The notes below the pieces were generated by a model. It saw nothing but the letters and a program-made list of their open reading frames with translations. It was not told the DNA's origin and did no database searches. From an uncultured Bacteroidales bacterium (GTDB taxonomy: Bacteria; Bacteroidota; Bacteroidia; Bacteroidales; Bacteroidaceae), in the NCBI GenBank assembly GCA_949297215.1, contig CASFRV010000006.1, positions 84,149 to 117,277 of the forward strand: a stretch of DNA of 33,129 nt, read 5' to 3'. A program made the position numbers and the translations under genes. Positions 7,574-15,124 of the stretch are shown one piece after another. Position 1 is the first letter of the stretch, and each line of letters begins with the position of its first letter.

Positions 7574-9343
7574 ATGAAAAGAAAGATACAGTTCAGCCTC
7601 GTCTATCGCGACATGTTCCAGTCGGCAGGCAAGTTCCAGCCGCGCAAGGATCAGTTGGAGCGCATAGCTCCCGTCATCATCAAGATGGGATGCTTCGCCC
7701 GCGTTGAGACCAACGGCGGGGCCTTTGAGCAGGTGAATCTCCTTTACGGCGAAAACCCCAACCAGGCCGTCCGTGCCTTTACAAAACCCTTTAACGAAGC
7801 AGGCATCAAGACGCACATGCTCGACCGCGGCCTGAACGCCCTGCGCATGTTCCCCTGCCCGGCCGATCTGCGCCGCCTGCAATACAAGGTGAAGCACGCT
7901 CAGGGCGTCGACATCCCCCGCATCTTCTGCGGCCTGAACGACGTGCGCAACATTATCCCCTCCATTCATTACGCCCTCGAAGCAGGCATGACGCCCCAGG
8001 CCACGCTCTGCATCACCAACTCGCCCATTCATACGGCCGAATATTACAGCGCCATCGCCGACCAGCTCATCGAGGCCGGCGCCCCCGAGATCTGCCTGAA
8101 AGACATGGCCGGCATCGGCCAGCCCGCCCTCCTGGGCAAGCTCTGCGGCATGATCAAGACGAAGCACCCCGAGGTCATCGTGCAATATCACGGCCACAAC
8201 GGCCCCGGCCTCGTCATGGCCAGCATCCTCGAAGTGTGCAAGAACGGTTGCGACATCGTAGACGTCGCCATGGAGCCCCTCTCCTGGGGCAAGGGCCACG
8301 CCGACGTGCTCTCCGTCCAGTCGATGCTGAAACACTACGGCTTCGACGTGCCCGAAGTCAACATGGAAGCCTACATGGAAGCCCGCGCCCTCACGCAGGA
8401 ATTCATGGACGACTTCCTGGGCTACTTCATGGATCCCAACAACAAGCTCATGAGCTCGCTCCTGCTCGGCTGCGGCCTGCCCGGCGGCATGATGGGCTCC
8501 ATGATGGCCGACCTCAAAGGCGTTATGAACGCCATCAACATGAATCTGGCCAAGAAGGGCGAGAAAGAGCTCTCCGAGGACGAGCTCCTGGTGCGCCTCT
8601 TCGACGAAGTGGCCTACGTATGGCCGCGCGTGGGCTATCCTCCCCTCGTGACGCCGTTCAGCCAGTATGTCAAGAACATCGCCCTGATGAACCTCCTCAT
8701 GCAGTCGCAGGACAAGCCCCGCTTCTCCATGATGGACGACAACATGTGGGGAATGATACTCGGCAAGAGCGGAAAACTGCCCGGCGAGGTGGCACCCGAA
8801 ATCGTGGCGTTGGCCAAGGAAAAGGGCTACGAGTTTTCCACCACCGACCCGCAGGAAAACTATCCCGACGACCTCGACCGCTTCCGCAAGGAGATGGCCG
8901 AGAACGGCTGGGACGAAGGCCCCGACCAGGAGGAGCTCTACGAGTTTGCCATGCACGAAAAGCAGTATCGCGACTACAAGAGCGGCGTAGCCAAGAAGCG
9001 CTTCCTTGCCGACCTGCAAGCCGCCAAGGACAAGCAGACGGCCGGCCACATGAGCCTCGAAGAAGCTACGGCCTTCAAGCACGCCAAGGCCGACGCCATC
9101 GTGGCCCCCGAGAGCGGCATCGTGCTGTGGGAAATCGGCGGCGACGGCGAATGCGTCAAGGCCATCGAGCCCTACATCGGCAAGACCTATGCCGAGGGCG
9201 AGCGCTTCTGCTACATCGAAAACACCCACGGACAGATCGTTGAAATCCCCGCCGCACTGGGCGGCAAGCTCGTCGAAGTGGCAGCCAAGCAGGGCGGCCA
9301 CGTGAGCAAGGGCGACGCCCTGGCCTACATCGAGCGCGCATAA
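7574..9343 (+). CDS. OadA-like carboxyltransferase with degenerate biotinyl domain
   Basis: A 589-residue protein of the oxaloacetate decarboxylase alpha / pyruvate carboxylase subunit B family. Residues about 1-270 are the HMGL-like carboxyltransferase barrel: R12-D13 and Q16 (YRDMFQS), the carbamate lysine K176 in LKDMAG, and metal ligands H206 and H208 in YHGHNG. Residues about 290-480 are the conserved carboxylase domain. Residues about 510-589 fold like a biotinyl domain, but where biotin proteins have EAMKM this one reads ENTHG, so the lysine is replaced by histidine and it should not be biotinylated. It would need biotin carried on another subunit, or works differently. Start ATG 7574 follows the promoter; the upstream GTG frame is not family-like. 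Confidence 0.85.
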   Translation: MKRKIQFSLVYRDMFQSAGKFQPRKDQLERIAPVIIKMGCFARVETNGGAFEQVNLLYGENPNQAVRAFTKPFNEAGIKTHMLDRGLNALRMFPCPADLRRLQYKVKHAQGVDIPRIFCGLNDVRNIIPSIHYALEAGMTPQATLCITNSPIHTAEYYSAIADQLIEAGAPEICLKDMAGIGQPALLGKLCGMIKTKHPEVIVQYHGHNGPGLVMASILEVCKNGCDIVDVAMEPLSWGKGHADVLSVQSMLKHYGFDVPEVNMEAYMEARALTQEFMDDFLGYFMDPNNKLMSSLLLGCGLPGGMMGSMMADLKGVMNAINMNLAKKGEKELSEDELLVRLFDEVAYVWPRVGYPPLVTPFSQYVKNIALMNLLMQSQDKPRFSMMDDNMWGMILGKSGKLPGEVAPEIVALAKEKGYEFSTTDPQENYPDDLDRFRKEMAENGWDEGPDQEELYEFAMHEKQYRDYKSGVAKKRFLADLQAAKDKQTAGHMSLEEATAFKHAKADAIVAPESGIVLWEIGGDGECVKAIEPYIGKTYAEGERFCYIENTHGQIVEIPAALGGKLVEVAAKQGGHVSKGDALAYIERA

Positions 9344-9347
9344 CGCA

Positions 9348-9386
9348 CCTTTCGTCCGACCGCCGGCCGGACGAAAGGCATCTTTT
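9348..9386 (+). terminator. Intrinsic terminator of the oadA-like gene
   Basis: A perfect 11-bp stem (CCTTTCGTCCG 9348-9358 with 9368-9378), a 9-base loop, then CATCTTTT. It lies four bases after the stop codon. Confidence 0.85.
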
Positions 9387-9396
9387 CCACCTAACG

Positions 9397-9441
9397 CGGC
9401 CCCGCACGCCACCCCCTCACCGAGGGAAGCGTGCGGGGCCG
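9397..9441. other. Second GC-rich hairpin, 13-bp stem
   Basis: CGGCCCCGCACGC at 9397-9409 pairs perfectly with 9429-9441 around a 19-base loop. It has no proper T run on either strand (TGGCTTTG follows on plus), so it is not a convincing terminator. It may be a backup terminator or the 3' end of an unrecognised RNA. Confidence 0.6.
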
Positions 9442-9929
9442 TGGCTTTGCTTGCGGTGCGCGCGGGCGCCGCGTCCTTCGACGGCTGAGGTTTCCGTGCA
9501 GCAGGGTGTAAACAGTTTTTAACGCCGTGGCAGCGCTCCTTTCATGCGCCGGGAGAGAGGCCAACGGCCGGGCGAATTTTGTACCAATCTGATACAGAGT
9601 GCAGAACGTCTCAGCACCTTTCCGAGAGCCCCCATAACAAGCCATTTCCGGGCCATTTTTGCATCAAATGCAGGCCTTGACCGGCCAACAACAGGCCTTC
9701 GATTTCAAAATCCATCCCATGGATTCAGAAATCCAAGGCTTGTTTCGATGAAGACATGTGCGTTTTTCCGCAAAACAGAGCCTCCCGAACGCTGGAACGC
9801 GCGCCCCGGCCTGTCATTATTTTTTGGAAAATCTGCGTTTTGCCAAATAGCGCACACGAGAAAAGGCTTGCAGCTGTGCCGGCGCGTCCGGCCGTGATGT
9901 GGCGGAGGCTTTCGGGGTGGCGGAGTGGG
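9442..9929. other. Gene-free stretch between oadA-like gene and araC-type gene
   Basis: About 490 bases with no convincing gene. The open frame across 9544-9897 has no family-like composition. The stretch is less GC-rich than its neighbours and contains one copy of a repeat shared with 32668-32688. No RNA gene is recognised and no clear promoter is found. Confidence 0.6.
9704..9724. repeat. Copy of dispersed CCATGGAT-type repeat
   Basis: Twenty-one bases, from TTCAAAATCC to CCATGGAT, match 32668-32688 exactly. The core ATCCATCCCATGGAT is a near-palindrome. Both copies lie in gene-free stretches. Confidence 0.8.
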
Positions 9930-10841
9930 CTATTCTGCGAAGTCTTTGCGGTATTGGCTGGGCGTTACGCCCGTCTTGGCCTTGAAGAGGCGGGTGAAAT
10001 GTTGCGGATAGTCGAACCCCAGCTCATAAGCTATCTGGCTGATGCTTTTGTCGCAGAGGCAAAGGCGGTCCTTGGCCGTCTCGATCACTTTGTGCAGGAT
10101 GTGTTCCTGCATGTTGTGCCCCGTTTCCTTTTTGATGAGGCAGGAGAGATAGTCGGGCGAGAGGTGAAGCCTGTCGGCAAAGAGCTTCACCGATGGCAGC
10201 TTGCGGGGGCTGCCCGGAGCGGGGGCGAAATAGTCGTTCAGGAGCGTTTCGAAGCGGCTCACCACGTCGGTGCCGCTCCGGGTGGCGGCGCCCTGACGGT
10301 CGTAGAGGCGGTCGCTGTATGCGAGCAGCAGCCCGACGGCGGCACAGACGACCCGGGTGGTGTGGCTGTCGGGGCGCCGGGCCAGTTCGGAGGCAATGTG
10401 GTCAAGGCAGCTGCGAATGCAGGCCGCTTCGGCGAGGGAGGGGCGCAGTGCCTCGTGCGCCTCGTATGAGAAAAGTCGGTGGCGACCGATGTTTTGGGCC
10501 AGGTCGGTGCCCCGGAAATAGTCGGGGTGGAGCAACAGGGCGATGCAGCTCGCCCGCGGGCGGTAGGGCTCCTTGTGGCCGGTGAACGTTACGACCTGTC
10601 CCGGCGCCGTGAAAAACAGGGCCCTGTCCCGGTAGTCGTACATGTTGCGGCCGTATCGCACGCCGCAGCTGGTGTCGCCGCAATAGAGCGAGACAACGTA
10701 ATAGCCGCAGCACAGGCCCGGAGGATTGCTGTATGCCTTCATGGCAGCATAGCGGACGACGGTGGCCAGCGGGTGGAGGGCGCGGATGCCGATGGCGGCG
10801 CAATAGTCGTGCGGGGTGTCGTAGCGGATGGCGGGAGTCAT
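9930..10841 (-). CDS. AraC family transcriptional regulator
   Basis: A 303-residue DNA-binding protein. The C-terminal 100 residues hold the two helix-turn-helix motifs of the AraC family: KLFADRLHLSPDYLSCLIKKETG, and SISQIAYELGFDYPQHFTRLFKAKTGVTPSQYRK, which is the conserved second motif. The N-terminal two thirds would be a cupin-like sensor domain, with FFTAPGQVVTFTG as the clearest piece. The gene is divergent from the first aldo/keto reductase-ferredoxin gene, with 154 bases between the starts, so it probably controls that gene and perhaps the redox cluster; this is inference from arrangement. The ligand is unknown. No homopolymer or frameshift oddity is seen. Confidence 0.92.
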   Translation of the reverse strand: MTPAIRYDTPHDYCAAIGIRALHPLATVVRYAAMKAYSNPPGLCCGYYVVSLYCGDTSCGVRYGRNMYDYRDRALFFTAPGQVVTFTGHKEPYRPRASCIALLLHPDYFRGTDLAQNIGRHRLFSYEAHEALRPSLAEAACIRSCLDHIASELARRPDSHTTRVVCAAVGLLLAYSDRLYDRQGAATRSGTDVVSRFETLLNDYFAPAPGSPRKLPSVKLFADRLHLSPDYLSCLIKKETGHNMQEHILHKVIETAKDRLCLCDKSISQIAYELGFDYPQHFTRLFKAKTGVTPSQYRKDFAE

Positions 10842-10862
10842 GGCTTTGCTTGTTGTTCAGGG

Positions 10863-10870
10863 CAAATGTA
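10863..10870 (-). promoter_or_regulatory. -7 box of the araC-type gene
   Basis: Read on the minus strand this is TACATTTG, followed by C, about 21 bases before the start codon. A TTTG lies only 14 bases further upstream, closer than the usual 19-20, so the -33 box is uncertain. Confidence 0.5.
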
Positions 10871-10995
10871 CGCAAAGCGTTGCACAAACCGGGGGGGTAT
10901 CGGATTTGTTGCAGACGGGCACGGATTTGTTTAGCAGGCCCGGGCCTTTTTGTACCGAACTTTGCGGGTATACTGATTTTTCTTTTGCATCTGAC

Positions 10996-12390
10996 ATGAA
11001 GAGTAACAACGGAATGTCGCGTCGCGACTTTATAAAGACTGTGGCAACTGCATCGGCGGGGGCGGGCATGGCTGCCTGCGCCGGCGGGTGCGGCGGCAGC
11101 GGGGCGGCAGGGGCGCCGGCCGGAGAGATGACCTGCCGCACCGACCCGGCAACGGGCGAGAAGATTTCGCTGCTGGGCTATGGCTGCATGCGCTGGCCCA
11201 CCCGTCCGAGAGACGACGGCCGCGAGGGCGAGGAGATTGACCAGGAGGCGGTGAACAGGCTGGTGGACCATGCCATAGCGCATGGCGTTAACTATTTCGA
11301 CACGGCCCCCAACTACGTGCAGAACCTTTCGGAGGAGGCCACGGGCATCGCCCTGGCGCGCCATCCGCGCCACAAATGGCACATCGCCACAAAAATATCC
11401 AACTTTACGCCCGACACCGAGACGTTCGAAGGGGCTACGGCCATGTATCGCGAGTCGTTCCGCAGGTTGCGGGTGGACTATGTCGACTTTCTGCTCCTGC
11501 ACGGCATAGGCATGGGCGGCATGGAGGTGCTCGACAGGCGCTTCCTGAGAAACGGCGTCCTCGACTTCCTCTTGAAGGAGCGCGAGGCGGGACGCATCCG
11601 CCATCTGGGCTTCTCCTTTCACGGCGATGTGGAGGTGTTCGACTATATGCTCGCGCGGCACGGCGAGTGGAAGTGGGACTTCGTGCAGATTCAGCTCAAC
11701 TACGTGGACTGGCACCATGCGGCCAAGGCCAACGTGGGCAATCCGTGGGTGCGCAACGTGGTGAACGCCGAGTATCTCTACCATCGCCTGGCTGAGCTCC
11801 GCATTCCCTGCACCGTCATGGAGCCGCTCCTGGGCGGCCGCCTCTCGAAACTGCCCGACTACGCCGTGGCGCAGCTGAAGCAGCGGGAGCCGCAGCAGAG
11901 CGTGGCGTCGTGGGCCTTCCGCTTTGCGGGGAGCTTCCCGGGCGTGCTCACCGTCCTGAGCGGCATGACCTATATGGAGCACTTGCAGGACAACCTGCGC
12001 ACGTTCAGTCCGCTACGCCCCGTCGCGGAGGAGGACCCGAGGCTGCTCTTCGACGTGGCAGACCGCCTCATGCAGGTGCCCACCGTTCCGTGCAACGGCT
12101 GCATGTACTGCATGCCCTGTCCGTTCGGCGTGAACATTCCCGCCATTTTTGCCCATTACAACAAATGTGTCAACGAGGGAAACGTGGCCGGGCTCCGCGA
12201 CGCTCATTACAGCGAAGCCCGCCGTGCCTTTCTCGTGGGCTACGACCGCAGCGTGCCACGGCTGCGCCAGGCCGACCACTGCATTGGGTGCCGGCGGTGC
12301 ATGGCCCATTGCCCGCAGGGCATCAACATTCCCGAAGAAATGCACCGCATCGATGCCTATGTGGAGCGGTTGAAGCAGGAAAAGGGGTGA
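10996..12390 (+). CDS. Tat-signal aldo/keto reductase fused to a 2[4Fe-4S] ferredoxin domain (copy 1)
   Basis: A 464-residue protein. The N-terminus MSRRDFIKTVATASAGAGMAAC is a twin-arginine signal with a lipobox-like end, suggesting export of a folded, cofactor-loaded protein, possibly a lipoprotein. Residues about 50-340 form an aldo/keto reductase barrel with the catalytic set D102 (NYFDTAPNY), Y107, K133 (ATKIS) and H169 (LLLHG). The C-terminus carries two cluster motifs, C366/C369/C372/C375 and C429/C432/C435/C439. Such fusions are known as a family, but the substrate is not. I chose ATG 10996 because the signal begins there; upstream in-frame codons overlap the divergent promoter region. 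A paralogue lies at 15125-16510. Confidence 0.9.
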   Translation: MKSNNGMSRRDFIKTVATASAGAGMAACAGGCGGSGAAGAPAGEMTCRTDPATGEKISLLGYGCMRWPTRPRDDGREGEEIDQEAVNRLVDHAIAHGVNYFDTAPNYVQNLSEEATGIALARHPRHKWHIATKISNFTPDTETFEGATAMYRESFRRLRVDYVDFLLLHGIGMGGMEVLDRRFLRNGVLDFLLKEREAGRIRHLGFSFHGDVEVFDYMLARHGEWKWDFVQIQLNYVDWHHAAKANVGNPWVRNVVNAEYLYHRLAELRIPCTVMEPLLGGRLSKLPDYAVAQLKQREPQQSVASWAFRFAGSFPGVLTVLSGMTYMEHLQDNLRTFSPLRPVAEEDPRLLFDVADRLMQVPTVPCNGCMYCMPCPFGVNIPAIFAHYNKCVNEGNVAGLRDAHYSEARRAFLVGYDRSVPRLRQADHCIGCRRCMAHCPQGINIPEEMHRIDAYVERLKQEKG

Positions 12391-12474
12391 ACGCGCCGGT
12401 ACGAAACTGTTAAATATCGCTTCCCGGCGGCGTTAATCTGCCGGCAGCGGGGTGGTTGTCATGCCGTTATTGCA

Positions 12475-12482
12475 TATCTTCG
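12475..12482 (+). promoter_or_regulatory. Possible -7 box of cysK
   Basis: TATCTTCG, one base off the TAnnTTTG consensus, with a TTG at 12456-12458. It lies about 100 bases before the cysK start, in a 195-base gap, so cysK may have its own promoter. Confidence 0.4.
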
Positions 12483-12585
12483 CGCTTTCTCCCTACACGG
12501 GAGCGAAGGCGGTGGCCGCGAGGCTCTCCCTGCGGGGACGCGCCGGCCGTCCGCCTGACGTTAACACAAACAACTGACGGCAAAG

Positions 12586-13491
12586 ATGTACAGCAACAAC
12601 ATTTTAGAAACCATCGGGCGGACGCCGATGGTGCGCATCGCGAAGCTCTCGCCCAATCCCCGCGTTTCGATATTTGCCAAGCTGGAAGGGTTCAACCCGA
12701 CGGGCAGCATCAAGGACCGCATTGCCCTGAAAATGGTGGAAGAGGCCGAGCGGAGCGGCAGGCTGCGGCCTGGCATGACCATCATTGAGCCCACGTCGGG
12801 CAACACGGGCATTGCCCTGGCCGCCATCGGCGCCGTCAGGGGCTATCGCGTGGAGATCGTGATGAGCCGGGCCGTGTCGGTGGAGCGCAGGCAGATGATA
12901 CGCGCCTATGGCGCCACCGTGCGCCTCACGCCTGCCGACGAGGGCACCGACGGGGCCATCCGCCTGGCGCGCCGCCTGGTGGCTGAGCACCCCGAGCGCT
13001 ACTTCATGCCCGACCAGTTCTCGAACGCGTGCAACTATCTGGCCCATTACGAAAGTACGGCGCTGGAAATATGGCAGCAGATGGAGGGGCAGATCGATTA
13101 TCTGGTGTGTGCGCTCGGCACGTCGGGCACGCTCATGGGGCTTTCGCGCTTCTTGAAGATGATGAAGCCCGACATTCGCTGCGTATGCGCCCACCCCGTG
13201 AAGGGCCACTACATACAAGGACTGAAAAACATGGAGGAGGCCATCGTTCCGGCCATTTATGATCCGTCGAAGATAGACATTGAGGAAATGGTAGGGAGCG
13301 AGGAGGCCATAGCCACGGCCCGCCGCATCATTGCCTGCGAAGGCATTTTTGCGGGCATGAGCAGCGGTGCGGCCATGCTGGCCGCCATGCGCACGGCCGA
13401 GCGCATCGAGAGCGGCCGCATCGTTGTTGTTTTCCCCGACAGGGCCGAAAAATACCTGAGCACCCGTATGTTTGAAGGTTTGGACGGCTGA
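12586..13491 (+). CDS. cysK: Cysteine synthase (O-acetylserine sulfhydrylase)
   Basis: Makes cysteine from O-acetylserine and sulfide, using PLP, in the cytoplasm. It has 301 residues. The PLP lysine is in FNPTGSIKDR (about residue 44). PTSGNTG binds the substrate carboxylate, and GTSGTLMG holds the PLP phosphate. The NPTGS form of the lysine motif leans towards the CysM-type branch, so CysM is an alternative name. It stands alone between two iron-sulfur protein genes; cysteine supply for cluster assembly is a tempting but unproven link. The 5' region has a weak promoter. Confidence 0.9.
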   Translation: MYSNNILETIGRTPMVRIAKLSPNPRVSIFAKLEGFNPTGSIKDRIALKMVEEAERSGRLRPGMTIIEPTSGNTGIALAAIGAVRGYRVEIVMSRAVSVERRQMIRAYGATVRLTPADEGTDGAIRLARRLVAEHPERYFMPDQFSNACNYLAHYESTALEIWQQMEGQIDYLVCALGTSGTLMGLSRFLKMMKPDIRCVCAHPVKGHYIQGLKNMEEAIVPAIYDPSKIDIEEMVGSEEAIATARRIIACEGIFAGMSSGAAMLAAMRTAERIESGRIVVVFPDRAEKYLSTRMFEGLDG

Positions 13492-13573
13492 CAGGGCCGG
13501 TGGCGGCTGCAAAATCAGTATTATGGTGAGGCTTTTCTGTAAAAGTGGTAAGCCCGAAAAGATACGGGCGCAC

Positions 13574-13581
13574 TAACTTTG
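13574..13581 (+). promoter_or_regulatory. -7 box of the polyferredoxin gene
   Basis: TAACTTTG followed by C, 28 bases before the start codon. No clear TTTG -33 box is seen at the expected distance. Confidence 0.55.
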
Positions 13582-13609
13582 CAGCCAACCCATCAAAAAG
13601 AAAAAACTT

Positions 13610-15106
13610 ATGCTGCGCAAAATAAGACGCGGGCTTGCCGTCGTGTTTTTCGTCGCCGTTACGCTGTTGTTTCTCGACTTTACGGGAACGCTCCACGCCT
13701 GGTTGGGCTGGACGGCCCGGGTGCAGTTTCTGCCGGCGCTGCTGGCGCTCAACCTGGGCGTCGTTGTGTTTCTTGTGTTGCTGACGCTCGTGCTGGGGCG
13801 GGTCTATTGCTCCGTCATTTGCCCGCTGGGCGTGATGCAGGACCTCTTTGCCCACGCGGGGCGGAAGCGAAAGAAAAACCGTTACACCTATTCGCCGGCC
13901 AAGACGTGGCTCCGTTGGGGCGTGCTGGCGGTCTTCGTGCTGGCGCTGGTGGCCGGAGTGGGGTCGCTGGTGGCGTTGCTCGCTCCATACAGTTCGTACG
14001 GGCGGATGGCGAGCAACCTGCTTGCCCCCCTATACGCCTGGGGCAACAACCTGCTGGCCTATGCGGCCGAGCGGGCCGACAGCTATGCTTTCTACGAAAC
14101 GGAGGTGTGGATGAAGAGTCTGCCCACGTTTCTCATCGCCCTGTTCTCCTTTATTATAATAGGTGTGCTGGCGTGGCGGGGCGGGCGCACTTATTGCAAC
14201 ACCATCTGTCCCGTCGGGACGGTGCTGGGCTTCCTGGCGCGCTTTTCGTGGCTGAAGCCGGTGGTCGACGCCGACCGCTGCGTGGGCTGCAAGCTGTGCG
14301 AGCGCAACTGCAAGGCCTCGTGCATCGACATCGCCCATCATCAGATCGATTACAGCCGCTGCGTGGCGTGCATGAACTGCATTGAGACCTGCTACAAGGG
14401 GGCCATCAGCTATAAGCATCCCGTGAAGAAGGCCGCCGCCGTGCCCGATGAGGCCGGGGCCGCAGACGGGCCGGCCGACGGCGGCCGCCGCACCTTCCTG
14501 ACGGCTACGGCCATGGCTGCCACGGCGGCAGCCCTGAAAGCGCAGGAGAAAAAGGTGGACGGCGGCCTGGCCGTCATCGAGGACAAGCAGGTGCCCCACC
14601 GCGCGGTGCAGCTCGTGCCGGCGGGAGCGTGGAGCGCGCGGCATTTTGCCCGGCATTGCACCGCCTGCCAGCTCTGCGTGTCGGTTTGCCCGAACGGCGT
14701 GCTGCGTCCGGCCACCGACCTGGGGCGGCTCATGCAGCCCGAGATGAGCTACGAGCGGGGCTACTGCCGGCCGGAGTGTACGAAGTGTGCCGATGTGTGC
14801 CCGGCGGGGGCGATCCACCCGATTACGGTGGCCGAGAAATCGTCTACGCAGATTGGCCACGCCGTGTGGGTCAGGCAAAACTGCGTGCCGCTGACCGACG
14901 GCGTGGAGTGTGGCAACTGTGCCCGCCATTGCCCCGCGGGAGCCATCCAAATGGTGCCCTCGGTCGAGGCCGATCCCGCCTCGCCCAAGATACCGGTGGT
15001 CAACGAGGAGCGCTGCATCGGTTGCGGAGCTTGCGAGAACCTTTGTCCCGCACGGCCGTTCAGCGCGATTTACGTGGAGGGGCACGAGGTTCACAGGGAG
15101 ATATAA
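13610..15106 (+). CDS. Membrane polyferredoxin, NapH-like half fused to NapG-like half
   Basis: A 498-residue electron-transfer protein. Residues 1-215 have about four membrane helices and the paired motifs CSVICPLG (C67, C71) and CNTICPVG (C196, C200) typical of NapH/CcoG-type proteins. Two [4Fe-4S] motifs follow: C224/C227/C230/C234 and C251/C254/C257/C261. At 292-310 comes an internal RRTFLTATAMAATAAALKA stretch that looks like a Tat signal. The last part has four more motifs, at C350-C360, C386-C397, C434-C441 (with C425) and C469-C479, the layout of NapG. So it looks like NapH and NapG joined. It is 18 bases upstream of the second aldo/keto reductase and is probably its redox partner at the membrane. 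No nitrate reductase gene is present here. Confidence 0.88.
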   Translation: MLRKIRRGLAVVFFVAVTLLFLDFTGTLHAWLGWTARVQFLPALLALNLGVVVFLVLLTLVLGRVYCSVICPLGVMQDLFAHAGRKRKKNRYTYSPAKTWLRWGVLAVFVLALVAGVGSLVALLAPYSSYGRMASNLLAPLYAWGNNLLAYAAERADSYAFYETEVWMKSLPTFLIALFSFIIIGVLAWRGGRTYCNTICPVGTVLGFLARFSWLKPVVDADRCVGCKLCERNCKASCIDIAHHQIDYSRCVACMNCIETCYKGAISYKHPVKKAAAVPDEAGAADGPADGGRRTFLTATAMAATAAALKAQEKKVDGGLAVIEDKQVPHRAVQLVPAGAWSARHFARHCTACQLCVSVCPNGVLRPATDLGRLMQPEMSYERGYCRPECTKCADVCPAGAIHPITVAEKSSTQIGHAVWVRQNCVPLTDGVECGNCARHCPAGAIQMVPSVEADPASPKIPVVNEERCIGCGACENLCPARPFSAIYVEGHEVHREI

Positions 15107-15124
15107 CGAAAAAACGCGACGTTT

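Noticed and set aside
9544-9897. A 117-codon open frame on the plus strand
   Set aside because: It is rich in Arg, Pro and Ser with no domain or start signal, and it spans the dispersed repeat.
13610-15106. A nitrate reductase (nap) operon
   Set aside because: Only the NapH/NapG-like polyferredoxin is present. No molybdopterin oxidoreductase gene and no other nap gene is in the window.
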